From NCBI GenBank assembly GCA_003144275.1, contig NJBF01000013.1:23994-87993 (forward strand): a stretch of DNA of 64,000 bases, given 5' to 3'. The translations under genes and the position numbers were made by a program. Positions within the stretch are counted from its first letter, which is position 1. The number at the start of each line of letters is the position of its first letter. The notes beneath the pieces are model-generated. The model saw only the letters and a program-made list of their open reading frames with translations. It ran no database searches and was not told where the DNA came from. This DNA comes from Candidatus Heimdallarchaeota archaeon B3_Heim (lineage in GTDB: Archaea; Asgardarchaeota; Heimdallarchaeia; Hodarchaeales; Hodarchaeaceae). Of the stretch, positions 19,430 through 28,779 are shown piece by piece.

Positions 19430-20464
19430 TTATGTTACGTCTACAATACCTGCAGCCGTTACACCAAATATTGCTTCATTTTCTGGTAATAGGGGACTGT
19501 CTACTATTCTAGCAATCCTTCTTTCTCCCTTAGACTTTCGTAAATATACTCGTGTTTGAGCTGCATGAGCGACAATATGTCCTCCTACCGCAGTTGTTGG
19601 ATCTCCAAAAAATTGATCTGGTTTAGCTTGAACCTGATTTGTGAGAATAACTGCGAGTTTCCAAACTTCTGCCGCATGAAGAATTGCATGAATGTGTTGA
19701 TTTAGCTTCTGTTGACGTGTTGCGAGAGTTCCCCGTCCTACATATTCAGCTCGAAAATGGGAGATCAATGAATCAACAACTAAGAGTTTCACGTTCTCCG
19801 TAGGAAGATACTCTTTGACCATTTTTTCAACTAAAACCATCTGGTGATCTGTATTATGAGCACGACCATGAAGTATATTTTCTAAAACAATATCCACATC
19901 TATATTGTCTTTCCAGCGTTCAGCCATGTCAATGATCCGTTCTGGTCGAAAAGTTCCTTCGGTATCGACATAAACAACTTTAGGATATTCATCTCCTATT
20001 CTTAATCCACCATTTTCCACAGGTAATTGAGTCGTGACACAGAGTTGATGAGCGATCTGAGTTTTTCCTGTTCTAAATTCTCCGTACAACTCGGTTGCAG
20101 CACCTGTTTCGATACCTCCCCCGAATAGCTCATCTAACCTTTGACTGCCAGTTGTTATTTTTGCTAAATTTTTTCTTCGTTCTAAGACAACCTTAGCAGT
20201 CTCAAAATCGATATCTAAAGCTTCACGTGCTGCTTCAATGATTTTCTGGACCGTTTTTTCTCCCAGGCTTGCTATGGATGAAAGTTCCCCAACTGAAACC
20301 GTCGCGATGGATTCCAACGAAGAATATCCTGCTTCAACCAATTTTGCTGCAGTTGAAGGTCCTATTCCAGGTAAGTCTGTGATGGATGTAGCTTTTACAC
20401 TTTTTTTAACGCTTTTGGTATCACTAGATGAATCTAAATTTGATTCCTTTTTCTTTGGGGACAT
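19430..20464 (-). CDS. radA: DNA repair and recombination protein RadA
   Basis: A 344-residue archaeal RecA-family recombinase. The N-terminal helix-hairpin-helix domain (about 25-85) has DLPGIGPSTAAKLVEAGY. The ATPase core has Walker A GEFRTGKTQ (about 126-134), a VYVDTEGTFRPER segment, Walker B LLVVDSLISHFR, the LATRQQKLNQH segment and TNQVQAKPDQFFGDPTTAVGGHIVAHAAQTRVYLRK. It forms filaments on single-stranded DNA and drives strand exchange. The length and order of domains are standard. The start is supported by an upstream TATA-like box. The interrupted tRNA-binding gene follows. Confidence 0.97.
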   Translation of the reverse strand: MSPKKKESNLDSSSDTKSVKKSVKATSITDLPGIGPSTAAKLVEAGYSSLESIATVSVGELSSIASLGEKTVQKIIEAAREALDIDFETAKVVLERRKNLAKITTGSQRLDELFGGGIETGAATELYGEFRTGKTQIAHQLCVTTQLPVENGGLRIGDEYPKVVYVDTEGTFRPERIIDMAERWKDNIDVDIVLENILHGRAHNTDHQMVLVEKMVKEYLPTENVKLLVVDSLISHFRAEYVGRGTLATRQQKLNQHIHAILHAAEVWKLAVILTNQVQAKPDQFFGDPTTAVGGHIVAHAAQTRVYLRKSKGERRIARIVDSPLLPENEAIFGVTAAGIVDVT

Positions 20465-20500
20465 ATTTCTACCACACCTGTTATTAATTCATTCTACGAG

Positions 20501-20510
20501 ATATTTAAAG
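20501..20510 (-). promoter_or_regulatory. TATA-like box of radA
   Basis: CTTTAAATAT on the minus strand lies about 37 bases before the radA ATG. It would place transcription start about 10 bases before the start codon. Confidence 0.5.
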
Positions 20511-20883
20511 GTCAATGCATTCTTTGAATAATTGGTTTCCTTATATGGTTATCGCTTATTTCCAGTTCAAGTTTATTCCCCAGAAATAACCTTATCTTCT
20601 TTCTCCCAGAAGTAACATTACATCGATCAAGATTTTCTCTTGTTGGTTAGAGCCCGAATAACAGCATTTTCAATGGAAAAAGAAGTTTATTTTGAATGAA
20701 TTTTTTTGTCAAGAAGTCTGTCCTTTTGCTCCTTCTAGCGAAGAAATACAAAGCTATTCTTTATTTCCAAATCCCAAACAATACAAAAATCCTTAAATCA
20801 CTAGAGTATCCAACAAATTTTATTGAAGAAGTAGTTCCTTACGACACCAAACTTCATCTCAAAAATCAATAAAGTGACCTAAC
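20511..20883. other. Gene-free stretch between radA and the pilus operon
   Basis: No ORF, tRNA or repeat is seen in this AT-rich stretch. It carries the divergent promoters. A TTAAAT element near 20792 is a weak TATA candidate for the plus-strand pilus operon. Confidence 0.35.
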
Positions 20884-21807
20884 TTGTTAGAAACGTTGAT
20901 ATATCGGCTAAGAAGAGAAAAACAAAGAAGATTGGGGAAAAAACGAAGAGCGGTTTCTCCTGTTCTCGCAACAGTAATCATCTTTGGTCTAATTATTACA
21001 GGAGTTATGGTTACTTTTATACAGGTCGTCCCATTCATTGAACAGGCTCAGAGCGAACAAACAATAAGTTCGGTAAAAAATAGCTTTATTGACCTTGACG
21101 AAACTATCGAATCTCTGATTAGTGAAAGCGGTAATCCTGGAGGCTTTAGAACTCTCTTATTCACTAAACCAGCAGGTACTCTTGAATTTAACCCTAAAGC
21201 ATATTATATTTCATTATATTTAGAAGATAAAAATGTAGATTTCGTTCATGATATTATTGACTTCCAAGAAATTGGGATGGTTGATTGGGTCTATAGTAGT
21301 CCGCGTTCTATCCTTCCTCGTGGAACTTCAAAATATCTAACTGGTCCAGCTCCATATAAAACCCGCGAGCAGGCATTTATTACAGGTATGTTTGCAACAT
21401 CTGATAATCAGGATTTAACAAACTTAGTTTTAAGTCATCAAACAGATCGCAAACATCATATCTCGCTAGATTATCGCGTATCAATTTATTTAACAATTTC
21501 TACACAGCCTGTTCCTGAAATACGCCTTCAAATATTCTTAATATCATTAACAGCAGACTTTAATTCAATCCATAACCAATATAAACAGATTACAGTTCAT
21601 GTAAGCAAAAATGTATCAGCACCTGAGATTCTAGCTCCTCCCCCATTTGTTTCAAAGCTGGATCTAATCATTGATAGAACATATAGTTCTACACCATCCT
21701 CCACTTTGTTGTGGAGTACCAGTCAGGTACATGGATTGAATAATCTTAATGATTTTGACATTGTGGTACAATTACTTAAATATGATATAAATCTAAAAAC
21801 AACATAG
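20884..21807 (+). CDS. Pilin-like protein with class III signal peptide
   Basis: It begins with TTG; no nearer ATG fits the signal sequence. A basic N-terminus ending KKRRA is followed by VSPVLATVIIFGLIITGVM, the typical archaeal prepilin pattern (basic tail, cleavage after Ala by a PibD/FlaK-like peptidase, then VSPV and a hydrophobic helix). The remaining 270 residues are predicted beta-rich and show no catalytic motif. It is first in a plus-strand run of nine genes to 28772 that includes the assembly ATPase and membrane platform, so it is likely a major or minor subunit of a type IV pilus-like filament. Confidence 0.75.
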   Translation: MLETLIYRLRREKQRRLGKKRRAVSPVLATVIIFGLIITGVMVTFIQVVPFIEQAQSEQTISSVKNSFIDLDETIESLISESGNPGGFRTLLFTKPAGTLEFNPKAYYISLYLEDKNVDFVHDIIDFQEIGMVDWVYSSPRSILPRGTSKYLTGPAPYKTREQAFITGMFATSDNQDLTNLVLSHQTDRKHHISLDYRVSIYLTISTQPVPEIRLQIFLISLTADFNSIHNQYKQITVHVSKNVSAPEILAPPPFVSKLDLIIDRTYSSTPSSTLLWSTSQVHGLNNLNDFDIVVQLLKYDINLKTT

Positions 21808-21834
21808 CATTATTTGACATTTTGGTAGACTATT

Positions 21835-22287
21835 ATGGCTTCACAATATATCACTTTCATGATTATATTCACCTTGGGTTTGAGCTTAGTAATCATCACA
21901 AATGGTATGTTCTCAACTCTAAGTGACCAATTTCGTGAAAATGTTGCACAAGTTGAATTGGACACAATTCTAGATCAAATTCAATTGCAGATTCAACAGA
22001 ACTTGCTTATTCATCCAGAGAATAATCAATCAATTTATCAACGTTTTGAATTTCCCCCTGCTCTTGGCCAAGGGTTCCGATATACATTAGATATTACAAA
22101 TTCTACGGATGGGAAAGATATAATACTTACTGGAAGCACGTTTAATGCTGAAGTAACTCAACAGATAAGATTCTCAGTAGGATCAGTGTATTTTGTAACA
22201 GCTTCTGGTCATTTCATAAGCACTAATCCAATTATGACTCTAAACCTTCATAAAAATAGTAATATTATCAATATTCAAATGGCTTAA
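21835..22287 (+). CDS. Small pilin-like membrane protein (FlaF/FlaG-like topology)
   Basis: 150 residues with an N-terminal hydrophobic helix (about 7-28, ITFMIIFTLGLSLVIITN) and a beta-rich outer domain. It resembles small archaellum/pilus stator-type proteins such as FlaF and FlaG in size and layout, but I see no diagnostic motif and no basic cleavage site before the helix. It lies 27 bases after the pilin-like gene and 124 bases before the ATPase gene. Confidence 0.5.
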   Translation: MASQYITFMIIFTLGLSLVIITNGMFSTLSDQFRENVAQVELDTILDQIQLQIQQNLLIHPENNQSIYQRFEFPPALGQGFRYTLDITNSTDGKDIILTGSTFNAEVTQQIRFSVGSVYFVTASGHFISTNPIMTLNLHKNSNIINIQMA

Positions 22288-22411
22288 CATGATTGAGTTC
22301 ATTGAGTAGATAAGAAATTAATAAAAGAAACATTATTGAAATAAACTTACAAAGGAGAACCATAACGATATTTATATCAGGTTATTATTAATAAATAGGA
22401 GTAAAAACAAG

Positions 22412-23920
22412 ATGGCCGATTCTAGTAGTTTGATTCGTGAAACCTATCCATTAATCCCCCCTTTCAGCTATGCTTTAGTTGCTACTGATCCTGACACAAA
22501 ACAAACGAAATATACGGTAGTAGAAATACCTCTAAGTACTAAAGAGAAAGATATTCTTGACATGATTAAAAATGTGCTTGAAGAAGAATTAGATGTTGAT
22601 TTTAACGTGTTGAAATCGCCAGAGGTGGCTCGAGACTATTTGCGTCAAAAGGTCATCGGCATTGCAAAAAATTATGGCTTGAAAATGGACGAAAAAACGT
22701 TTGATAAAATTAATTATCACATAACGCGCGATTTTGTTGGATTTGGTCAGATAGATGCGATATTGCGTGACCACGCCGTAGAAGATATTAGCTGTGATGG
22801 TGTAGGTATCCCAATCTATATATGGCATAGGAAATTTGAAAGTATTCAAACAAATATAAAATTTGATGAAGAGGAGGATCTAGATTCCTTTATAATCAAA
22901 TTAGCTCAACGTGCAGGTAGACACATTAGTGTAGCCAGACCTTTACTTGATGCTGCTTTACCTGATGGTAGTCGTCTTCAATTAACTTACGGTCGGGAGG
23001 TAACACAGAGAGGTAGCACATTTACCATAAGAAAATTCCGTTCTGATCCTTTAACGGTAACAGATATGATAACCTATAATACTATAGATGAAGACCTTGC
23101 AGCCTTTTTATGGTACGCTTTAGAAAATCGCAATTCAATTGTTATAGCAGGTGGTACCGCTGCAGGGAAAACATCTTTGCTAAATTGCTTAGCTATGTTT
23201 ATTAGGCCTGGTATGAAAATTGTATCAATAGAAGACACTGCTGAATTGCATTTACCACATGAAAATTGGATTCCTGCAGTTGCTAGAGAAGGTTATGGTG
23301 GACGGGAAGCTGATGGATCAAGGCGTGGAGAAGTCTCCATGTACGATCTTTTACGTGCAGCGTTACGTCAAAGACCTGATTACCTCTTCGTAGGAGAAGT
23401 ACGAGGTGCAGAGGCATATAACCTCTTCCAGGCAATGGCAACTGGTCATACTGGAATGGGAACTATTCACGGAGATAGTGTTACAGGAACAATTAGAAGA
23501 TTAGAAAATGAACCAATGAATATCCCCCGAACCCTTATCCAAACCTTAAACATGTTGGTGGTGCTTCGTAAGGTTAGAAGAGGGGATAAGCAAGTTCGTA
23601 GAGTTATTGAATGTACAGAAATCGTAGGTATCGATCCAGTTACAACTGAGATCATCACAAACAAAGTTTTTGGGTGGAATGCACGTGAAGATGCTTATAT
23701 CAACTATGGTAGATCCTATGCTCTAGAAGGTATTCAGGAATCGCAAGGATTAACTGAGTCACAGGTTTATGATGAACTTGAAAGAAGAAAAACCATTATG
23801 AGGTGGATGGTAAAAAAGAAATTTGCCCATTACACGCAAGTATCTGAGGTCATTAATAGCTATTACCAAAATTCACTAGAAACTGTGGATCGCGCAAAAA
23901 GAGAACTTAAATCTATTTGA
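22412..23920 (+). CDS. Type IV pilus/archaellum-type assembly ATPase (FlaI/TadA family)
   Basis: A 502-residue type II/IV secretion ATPase. The N-terminal domain contains HITRDFVGFGQIDAILRD; the core has an RQRPDYLFVGEVRGAEA Walker B/Asp-box region, Walker A GGTAAGKTS (247-255), and a His-box segment ATGHTGMGTIHGDS. Hexamers of this family power pilin insertion on the cytoplasmic side. The two genes downstream encode its membrane platform. An AT-rich gap with GGAG-type sequence precedes the ATG. Confidence 0.93.
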   Translation: MADSSSLIRETYPLIPPFSYALVATDPDTKQTKYTVVEIPLSTKEKDILDMIKNVLEEELDVDFNVLKSPEVARDYLRQKVIGIAKNYGLKMDEKTFDKINYHITRDFVGFGQIDAILRDHAVEDISCDGVGIPIYIWHRKFESIQTNIKFDEEEDLDSFIIKLAQRAGRHISVARPLLDAALPDGSRLQLTYGREVTQRGSTFTIRKFRSDPLTVTDMITYNTIDEDLAAFLWYALENRNSIVIAGGTAAGKTSLLNCLAMFIRPGMKIVSIEDTAELHLPHENWIPAVAREGYGGREADGSRRGEVSMYDLLRAALRQRPDYLFVGEVRGAEAYNLFQAMATGHTGMGTIHGDSVTGTIRRLENEPMNIPRTLIQTLNMLVVLRKVRRGDKQVRRVIECTEIVGIDPVTTEIITNKVFGWNAREDAYINYGRSYALEGIQESQGLTESQVYDELERRKTIMRWMVKKKFAHYTQVSEVINSYYQNSLETVDRAKRELKSI

Positions 23921-23945
23921 ACAGCAAAACAAGGAGTTTAATCCT

Positions 23946-24854
23946 GTGAGTAAAGTAATTAGAAGAGTAGGGTATCTTAGATTCGGAAGGTTCATCGAGC
24001 CCTGGATTGAAAAAGGACGATTTGAGCGTCTCAATACTTCTTTGAAGAAAGCGGGGATGGATATTTCAGTTCGCGCTTACTTAGGAAGTGCCATAGTTAC
24101 ATCTATACTTGTTGGTATCCTTAGTTTTTTAATTACTACTCTATCCGCAGGAATCATACTCCAGAGTACGGATTCAACCATTACAACTGAAACCTTATTG
24201 ATTACCGCTCTGTTTATAGGTTTATTGAGCGCAATAATATGTTCAGTCATAACATATCTTCCTTTCTTATACTGGCCGCAAATGAAAGCTGCAGATCGTA
24301 AGATTTTAATTGAATCGGGTTTAACATCGACTGCTTCATACCTCTCTGCAATGGCCAGTTCTGGAGTCCCACCTGACCGATTATTCTATTCATTAGCCGG
24401 TGAGGAATCAGTAGCACCCGAAATTTCAAAAGAAAGTAAAAGAATTACTAGGGACATTGAAATTTTCGGTTATGATATTTTAAAGGCATTAAGGACTGCG
24501 AGTGAGCGTTCGCCTTCTGAAAGATTTTCAAAGTTCTTAGACGGTATGTCTGCTACAATTACCAGTGGTGGTGATTTGACATTCTATTTGTCATCGGAAA
24601 CAAAAGCTCACATGAAACTTAAAGAAGAGGAAACAAAAGAGTTTATTGAACAGTTAGGAGTCTTAGCTGAAATATTTATGATAATTGGAGTTGTAGCTCC
24701 TCTATTTTTTGTAGTAATTCTAGCCATTCTTGCTGTTATTAGCCCTGAGACTACAATTGGAAGTATATTCATGCTAACACTGACCTACTTTATAATGCCT
24801 ATTCTATTGACCATAATGATATTATTAATTAGTACTGCTTCGCGTGATATGTGA
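23946..24854 (+). CDS. Pilus assembly membrane platform protein, TadB/FlaJ-type (first half)
   Basis: It starts with GTG 10 bases after an AAGGAG site. The 302-residue protein has two hydrophobic helices near 45-105, a cytoplasmic T2SSF-type helical domain (about 115-235; SGVPPDRLFYSLAGEE, FSKFLDGMSATITSGGDL) and two C-terminal helices. This is the four-helix layout of TadB/C-type type II secretion F proteins. Together with the next gene it corresponds to the longer FlaJ of archaella. It anchors the ATPase at the membrane. Confidence 0.85.
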   Translation: MSKVIRRVGYLRFGRFIEPWIEKGRFERLNTSLKKAGMDISVRAYLGSAIVTSILVGILSFLITTLSAGIILQSTDSTITTETLLITALFIGLLSAIICSVITYLPFLYWPQMKAADRKILIESGLTSTASYLSAMASSGVPPDRLFYSLAGEESVAPEISKESKRITRDIEIFGYDILKALRTASERSPSERFSKFLDGMSATITSGGDLTFYLSSETKAHMKLKEEETKEFIEQLGVLAEIFMIIGVVAPLFFVVILAILAVISPETTIGSIFMLTLTYFIMPILLTIMILLISTASRDM

Positions 24855-24870
24855 ACGGAGGATCCAAAAC

Positions 24871-25839
24871 TTGGGAAAACTAACTGCTAAGAAAGAAAGA
24901 AACTATTGGATAATTTCAATTGTCTTATTCGTGTTATTTTTAATAATTGCTTCTCTGTTTTATATTCCAGTACTTACACATATTATAGATTTTCCAGCTC
25001 CAACAGAGTTAGCAGAAGGAATTGAAAACCCTCCCCGGGATCCATTTCTATACTCTGTTCGCGAAATAATTCAAGATCCAATTATAGGATTTTTTGATAT
25101 AATAGATGTAACTATTTTTACTGCTCTTGCTTTATTACTCATTCCTGCCTTAGCTTATCACTCAGATCGAAAGTGGCGTGATGACATTGATGATCATATT
25201 CCATCTTTATTAAGAGAAATTTCAGATGCTCAGAAAACGGGTCTTCCCTTACCCAGAGCAATCCTGGAGGCATCGAAGCATCAATATGGAGCGCTAACAC
25301 CAGAATTGAAAAAAATGGCATCAAAAATTAGCTGGGGTATACCCTTTAGTGCGACCTTGCGAAGCCTTACTGAGACCGCTGATACTCCTCTCATGAAGAG
25401 AACATCATTATTAATTTTAGAAGCAGAGCGATCGGGTGGTGCCATTGAAGATGTATTCGAATCAGCCCACAAACATGTCTCTGAAGTTCTAGGATTGAAA
25501 CGCGAACGTCTTGGCGCAATGAAACCATATACATGGATTATTTATGCATCATTCATTGTATTCGCACTTGTAATGATAATACTCTTGTATTCATTCTTCC
25601 AGACTCTAGCTATTCAAATGGTTGATGCAGTTCAAAGTCAAGAAGATCCTACCACAGCATTACCCTTCAATGTAGCAGGAATACAATTGGTATTTTTCCA
25701 TTTAATGGTAATTGAAGCAATCTTTGCTGGATTAATTGCAGGAAAAATGGGTGATGGAAATGCTAAAATTGGCCTACGGCATTCATGCATCCTACTAGTT
25801 ATATGCTATTTATTCTTTAAGATTACAATTCTTCTATGA
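24871..25839 (+). CDS. Pilus assembly membrane platform protein, TadC/FlaJ-type (second half)
   Basis: The TTG at 24871 is preferred because CGGAGGA (24856-24862) sits 8 bases upstream; the open frame also reaches GTG at 24844, overlapping the previous gene. The protein has two N-terminal helices, a T2SSF domain (about 125-215; LLREISDAQKTGLPLPRAI, LLILEAERSGGAIEDVFESA) and at least three C-terminal helices. It pairs with the protein from 23946 as the inner-membrane platform. Confidence 0.85.
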   Translation: MGKLTAKKERNYWIISIVLFVLFLIIASLFYIPVLTHIIDFPAPTELAEGIENPPRDPFLYSVREIIQDPIIGFFDIIDVTIFTALALLLIPALAYHSDRKWRDDIDDHIPSLLREISDAQKTGLPLPRAILEASKHQYGALTPELKKMASKISWGIPFSATLRSLTETADTPLMKRTSLLILEAERSGGAIEDVFESAHKHVSEVLGLKRERLGAMKPYTWIIYASFIVFALVMIILLYSFFQTLAIQMVDAVQSQEDPTTALPFNVAGIQLVFFHLMVIEAIFAGLIAGKMGDGNAKIGLRHSCILLVICYLFFKITILL

Positions 25840-25859
25840 TGTATATTGAGGTATTAGAC

Positions 25860-26315
25860 TTGGGTAAAGAAGAAAAAATGCTAATTGAGGTATTGGAGAA
25901 GATCTCTGCCCTCGAAGACAAATTAACAAATATGGAATTTCTATTTGTCCAATCAATGGGTACTGGTGGAGCACCTGTGTCTCCAACTCCTGCAGGGGGT
26001 CCTCCTGCTGCGATGTCTGGTCCAGTTCGAGTGGACCTAGGTCCATTAGAGAAAAAAATTGTTGAAGTAGAAAAAGCCATCACTGAAATAAATGGAAAAT
26101 TTGCGCCAATTAACGATTTGGTATCCATTTTGACCAGTGAAAAGTCTCAAAAAGCTGATGAACTTATTACTCAGGCAACAACTCTTTTAGAAAAAGGATT
26201 ACAATTGACAGAGCTTGAAACCACAATGTTAGAATTAAAAGATAGACTGGATGAGATTACCATACAAATGGAAGTTGCCAATGCAGGGGCACCTAAAAAC
26301 GAAGAAATAAGTTAG
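25860..26315 (+). CDS. Coiled-coil protein of the pilus operon, function unknown
   Basis: The TTG at 25860 is preferred because TTGAGGT lies just upstream; an ATG at 25836 would overlap the previous gene by four bases. Two amphipathic helical segments (about 5-30 and 65-145, rich in Leu/Glu/Lys heptads) flank a Pro/Gly/Ala-rich linker (GGAPVSPTPAGGPPAAM). No signal peptide or membrane helix is seen, so it is probably cytoplasmic. Its position between the platform genes and three pilin-like genes suggests a structural or regulatory partner of the ATPase, comparable in size to FlaC/D/E-type components, but no sequence motif proves it. Confidence 0.65.
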   Translation: MGKEEKMLIEVLEKISALEDKLTNMEFLFVQSMGTGGAPVSPTPAGGPPAAMSGPVRVDLGPLEKKIVEVEKAITEINGKFAPINDLVSILTSEKSQKADELITQATTLLEKGLQLTELETTMLELKDRLDEITIQMEVANAGAPKNEEIS

Positions 26316-26358
26316 GTGATAATATCAAAAAGGTAGTTATTCATCTTGAGCGGTTAAA

Positions 26359-27540
26359 ATGTTCAACCTAAGTTTGAAAAAACGAAGAAGAGGACAAGTA
26401 CGAGCAATCGATTTTATCGTTTCTCTACTTCTATTTATGTTAATGTTATCCCAATTAATCTTAGTTGTAATTAATGTTCAATCTGGCTTGAATTCCCAGA
26501 TGCGGAGTAATTTGAACTATAAAGAGTTAGATACTTTTGGAAGAATCTTATTACAAGAAGAAGGAACCCAATTTTGGGGATACCAGCAATCTCTTACTGA
26601 AACGTTTGGATTGGCACAATCAAAGACCATTCCTTCAATAAATTTAGACGCGGCCAAGATATCTCGGATAATTACCGGTACTACATTCCCTACATATCTT
26701 ATTTCAGGATTTGAGCAGTTTGATTATCCTTCAGTCAAAAATATTCTCGGCCTTGATGCAAAACAGGATTTCCAGCTATCTCTGCAACCTTATCTTGAAT
26801 TATCTATCTCTATCACAGAAGTAAGTTCAGCGATTTATGAATCGACTGTACAAGTCACAGATGCGAATAATTACCTTCCACTAAAAGAATGTCAAGTTAA
26901 TTTTTTTACTCTCGATTTAACAACAGGATTTATCCGCATTGACGGAACGAAAAATACAGATGAAAATGGTCAAGCATCCCTAGAATATGATAATCCAAAT
27001 CTGAATGATCCTTTCGGAAGACATATCAGTATAGCGGTTGCGGAGAAAGGACCCATTTGGGGTGTAACATGGAAACTTCCTCCTTCTAATCATGAAAATG
27101 TATTGTTAGGCCATGATTCTAACGCTACTATCTGGATTGGAGGATTGAACTCCTCATCCATTCTAGTATCTGATAGACATGATTTACAGGGGACCCCAGA
27201 AACCCATTTTCTATCATACATTTATAAAAATACTCAAGGAAGTTTCACGAATGAGTCTATTAATCTACCGTCTCTATTCGAAGGGAACGAAACAATTCAA
27301 GTTCCTAATGAAGGATTAGTTTTTTGTTTTAGTATAGTAAAAGTAAATGATGAATTCAAAGTTGGAATTGGAACCTTTCCAGCGATATTAGATTTTGATC
27401 TATCGTCTGGTAGTTTTTATCAAGTCTTCGGCAAAATAAGTGAAAGTTCACGAGAAATCGCGAAATCATCTAAAACCTACCCAGTCTATATTCGAGGTAC
27501 CGTGATGAGATGCCGGTTAACTCTGTGGAGGAGCAGATAA
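26359..27540 (+). CDS. Pilin-like protein with KRRRGQ signal, beta-rich outer domain
   Basis: The N-terminus is basic (KKRRRG) and followed by QVRAIDFIVSLLLFMLMLS, a class III-type prepilin signal with probable cleavage after Gly. The outer 340 residues are beta-rich, with a carboxypeptidase-regulatory-like segment (about 165-220, TDENGQASLEYDNPN). It is the first of three adjacent genes sharing the RRGQ junction. It is probably a minor or tip pilin. Confidence 0.7.
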   Translation: MFNLSLKKRRRGQVRAIDFIVSLLLFMLMLSQLILVVINVQSGLNSQMRSNLNYKELDTFGRILLQEEGTQFWGYQQSLTETFGLAQSKTIPSINLDAAKISRIITGTTFPTYLISGFEQFDYPSVKNILGLDAKQDFQLSLQPYLELSISITEVSSAIYESTVQVTDANNYLPLKECQVNFFTLDLTTGFIRIDGTKNTDENGQASLEYDNPNLNDPFGRHISIAVAEKGPIWGVTWKLPPSNHENVLLGHDSNATIWIGGLNSSSILVSDRHDLQGTPETHFLSYIYKNTQGSFTNESINLPSLFEGNETIQVPNEGLVFCFSIVKVNDEFKVGIGTFPAILDFDLSSGSFYQVFGKISESSREIAKSSKTYPVYIRGTVMRCRLTLWRSR

Positions 27541-27542
27541 AA

Positions 27543-28055
27543 ATGAATCATTTTGGGAAAAAAACCCGAAGGGGGCAATTGCAAATTGCAGAAACACTGG
27601 TATCAGTTTCACTCATGCTCATTCTAGCATTATTACTCATTAATGCTGCAGATCAAGTTAATAAATCTCAATCTGATTTCGAAAGTCTTCAGAATACGGC
27701 AACTGACATTTTACTCACGGCTGATGAAGCAAACCTATTACGCCCTGTAGTTTATCTATATAATCAACTTGAATATCATTCAGAGTATACTTACCATCTC
27801 GATATCCTTAATGATTTTATTACTTTCAGTTTACAAGAGAATTTAGGCTTTGTCTTGCGAATGAGCGAAGTCCAGGGACAAGAGATCCTTGATACATATA
27901 TATACATAATTGGCTCTCAAGCAAGTATTGTCGCCTTACAGCAAGGAGGAGATGGGGTTCAATCAAGTTATTTCGTAGGATCTTTTACCTCTGCAGATTA
28001 TGGACAATTCACATCTCAATATTTAGTAGAACTGTACTTATGGGAGAAAATCTAA
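27543..28055 (+). CDS. Pilin-like protein with TRRGQ signal
   Basis: The ATG at 27543 is chosen because GGAGGAG (27527-27533), located inside the end of the previous gene, is correctly spaced; the frame also opens earlier at 27510. The N-terminus KKTRRG is followed by QLQIAETLVSVSLMLILALLLI, a prepilin-type signal. The rest (about 135 residues) has no recognised motif. The stop codon is directly followed by the ATG of the next gene. Confidence 0.7.
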   Translation: MNHFGKKTRRGQLQIAETLVSVSLMLILALLLINAADQVNKSQSDFESLQNTATDILLTADEANLLRPVVYLYNQLEYHSEYTYHLDILNDFITFSLQENLGFVLRMSEVQGQEILDTYIYIIGSQASIVALQQGGDGVQSSYFVGSFTSADYGQFTSQYLVELYLWEKI

Positions 28056-28772
28056 ATGACGGGATTAAAAATTCTTATTCGAGATAAACGAAGAGGACAG
28101 ATGTTTATACTCGCAACAATGCTGATAGCTGTATATGTTGTCGCTATAAGTGCTACAGTTCTTAATATCGGAACACAACAGATTACTTCCAATGAAGAAA
28201 CATTACGTGAACCTTATAATAACATTAAGAGAGAATTACAGTCATTTTTAGAGATGATATTAGCTAGATACACTGATAATACCTCCTCTTTAAATGCTTC
28301 TTTTGCTCGAATAGAGCTAGAGTCATTTTTGACAACAATCGAAGCTGTCGATTCATCTCGCTTAATTCTAACTAACTTAGAACTTATATCCAGTTCTTTT
28401 ACAATTAATGCGTTAATGACCCCAAATTCTAATGTATCTGCAGGATCAGTATATACCAGTGCTATTAATGCTCGTTTTCACCTTGAAATAAGTAATCTAT
28501 ATTCAACTATGACGCTTATTGAGGAGTTTAGTGTTTCCTATGTCGGTCGTGTTGAAATTTTTAGTAATCAGGTGATAATTCAACAGTCTCGATATTCAAT
28601 TCTGGATTTTATTAATGCTGCAAATATCTATGTCTTGAATGGTAGTTCTTCACTCTTTCCAAATCCATACTCCAATATTACTGGCCTCTATTATTTTGAG
28701 GACATATCATCAATAGATAATGTTGGGATTCTAAGCGTCACTTTTCCGAACGGAGTACGTATTTATTCGTGA
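28056..28772 (+). CDS. Pilin-like protein with KRRGQ signal
   Basis: It starts immediately after the previous stop codon. The N-terminus DKRRG is followed by QMFILATMLIAVYVVAISATVL, again a class III-type prepilin signal. The remaining 200 residues are a mixed domain without motif. It is the last gene of the pilus operon; only 7 bases separate it from the DP2-like gene, which may therefore be cotranscribed. Confidence 0.7.
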   Translation: MTGLKILIRDKRRGQMFILATMLIAVYVVAISATVLNIGTQQITSNEETLREPYNNIKRELQSFLEMILARYTDNTSSLNASFARIELESFLTTIEAVDSSRLILTNLELISSSFTINALMTPNSNVSAGSVYTSAINARFHLEISNLYSTMTLIEEFSVSYVGRVEIFSNQVIIQQSRYSILDFINAANIYVLNGSSSLFPNPYSNITGLYYFEDISSIDNVGILSVTFPNGVRIYS

Positions 28773-28779
28773 AACAAAA

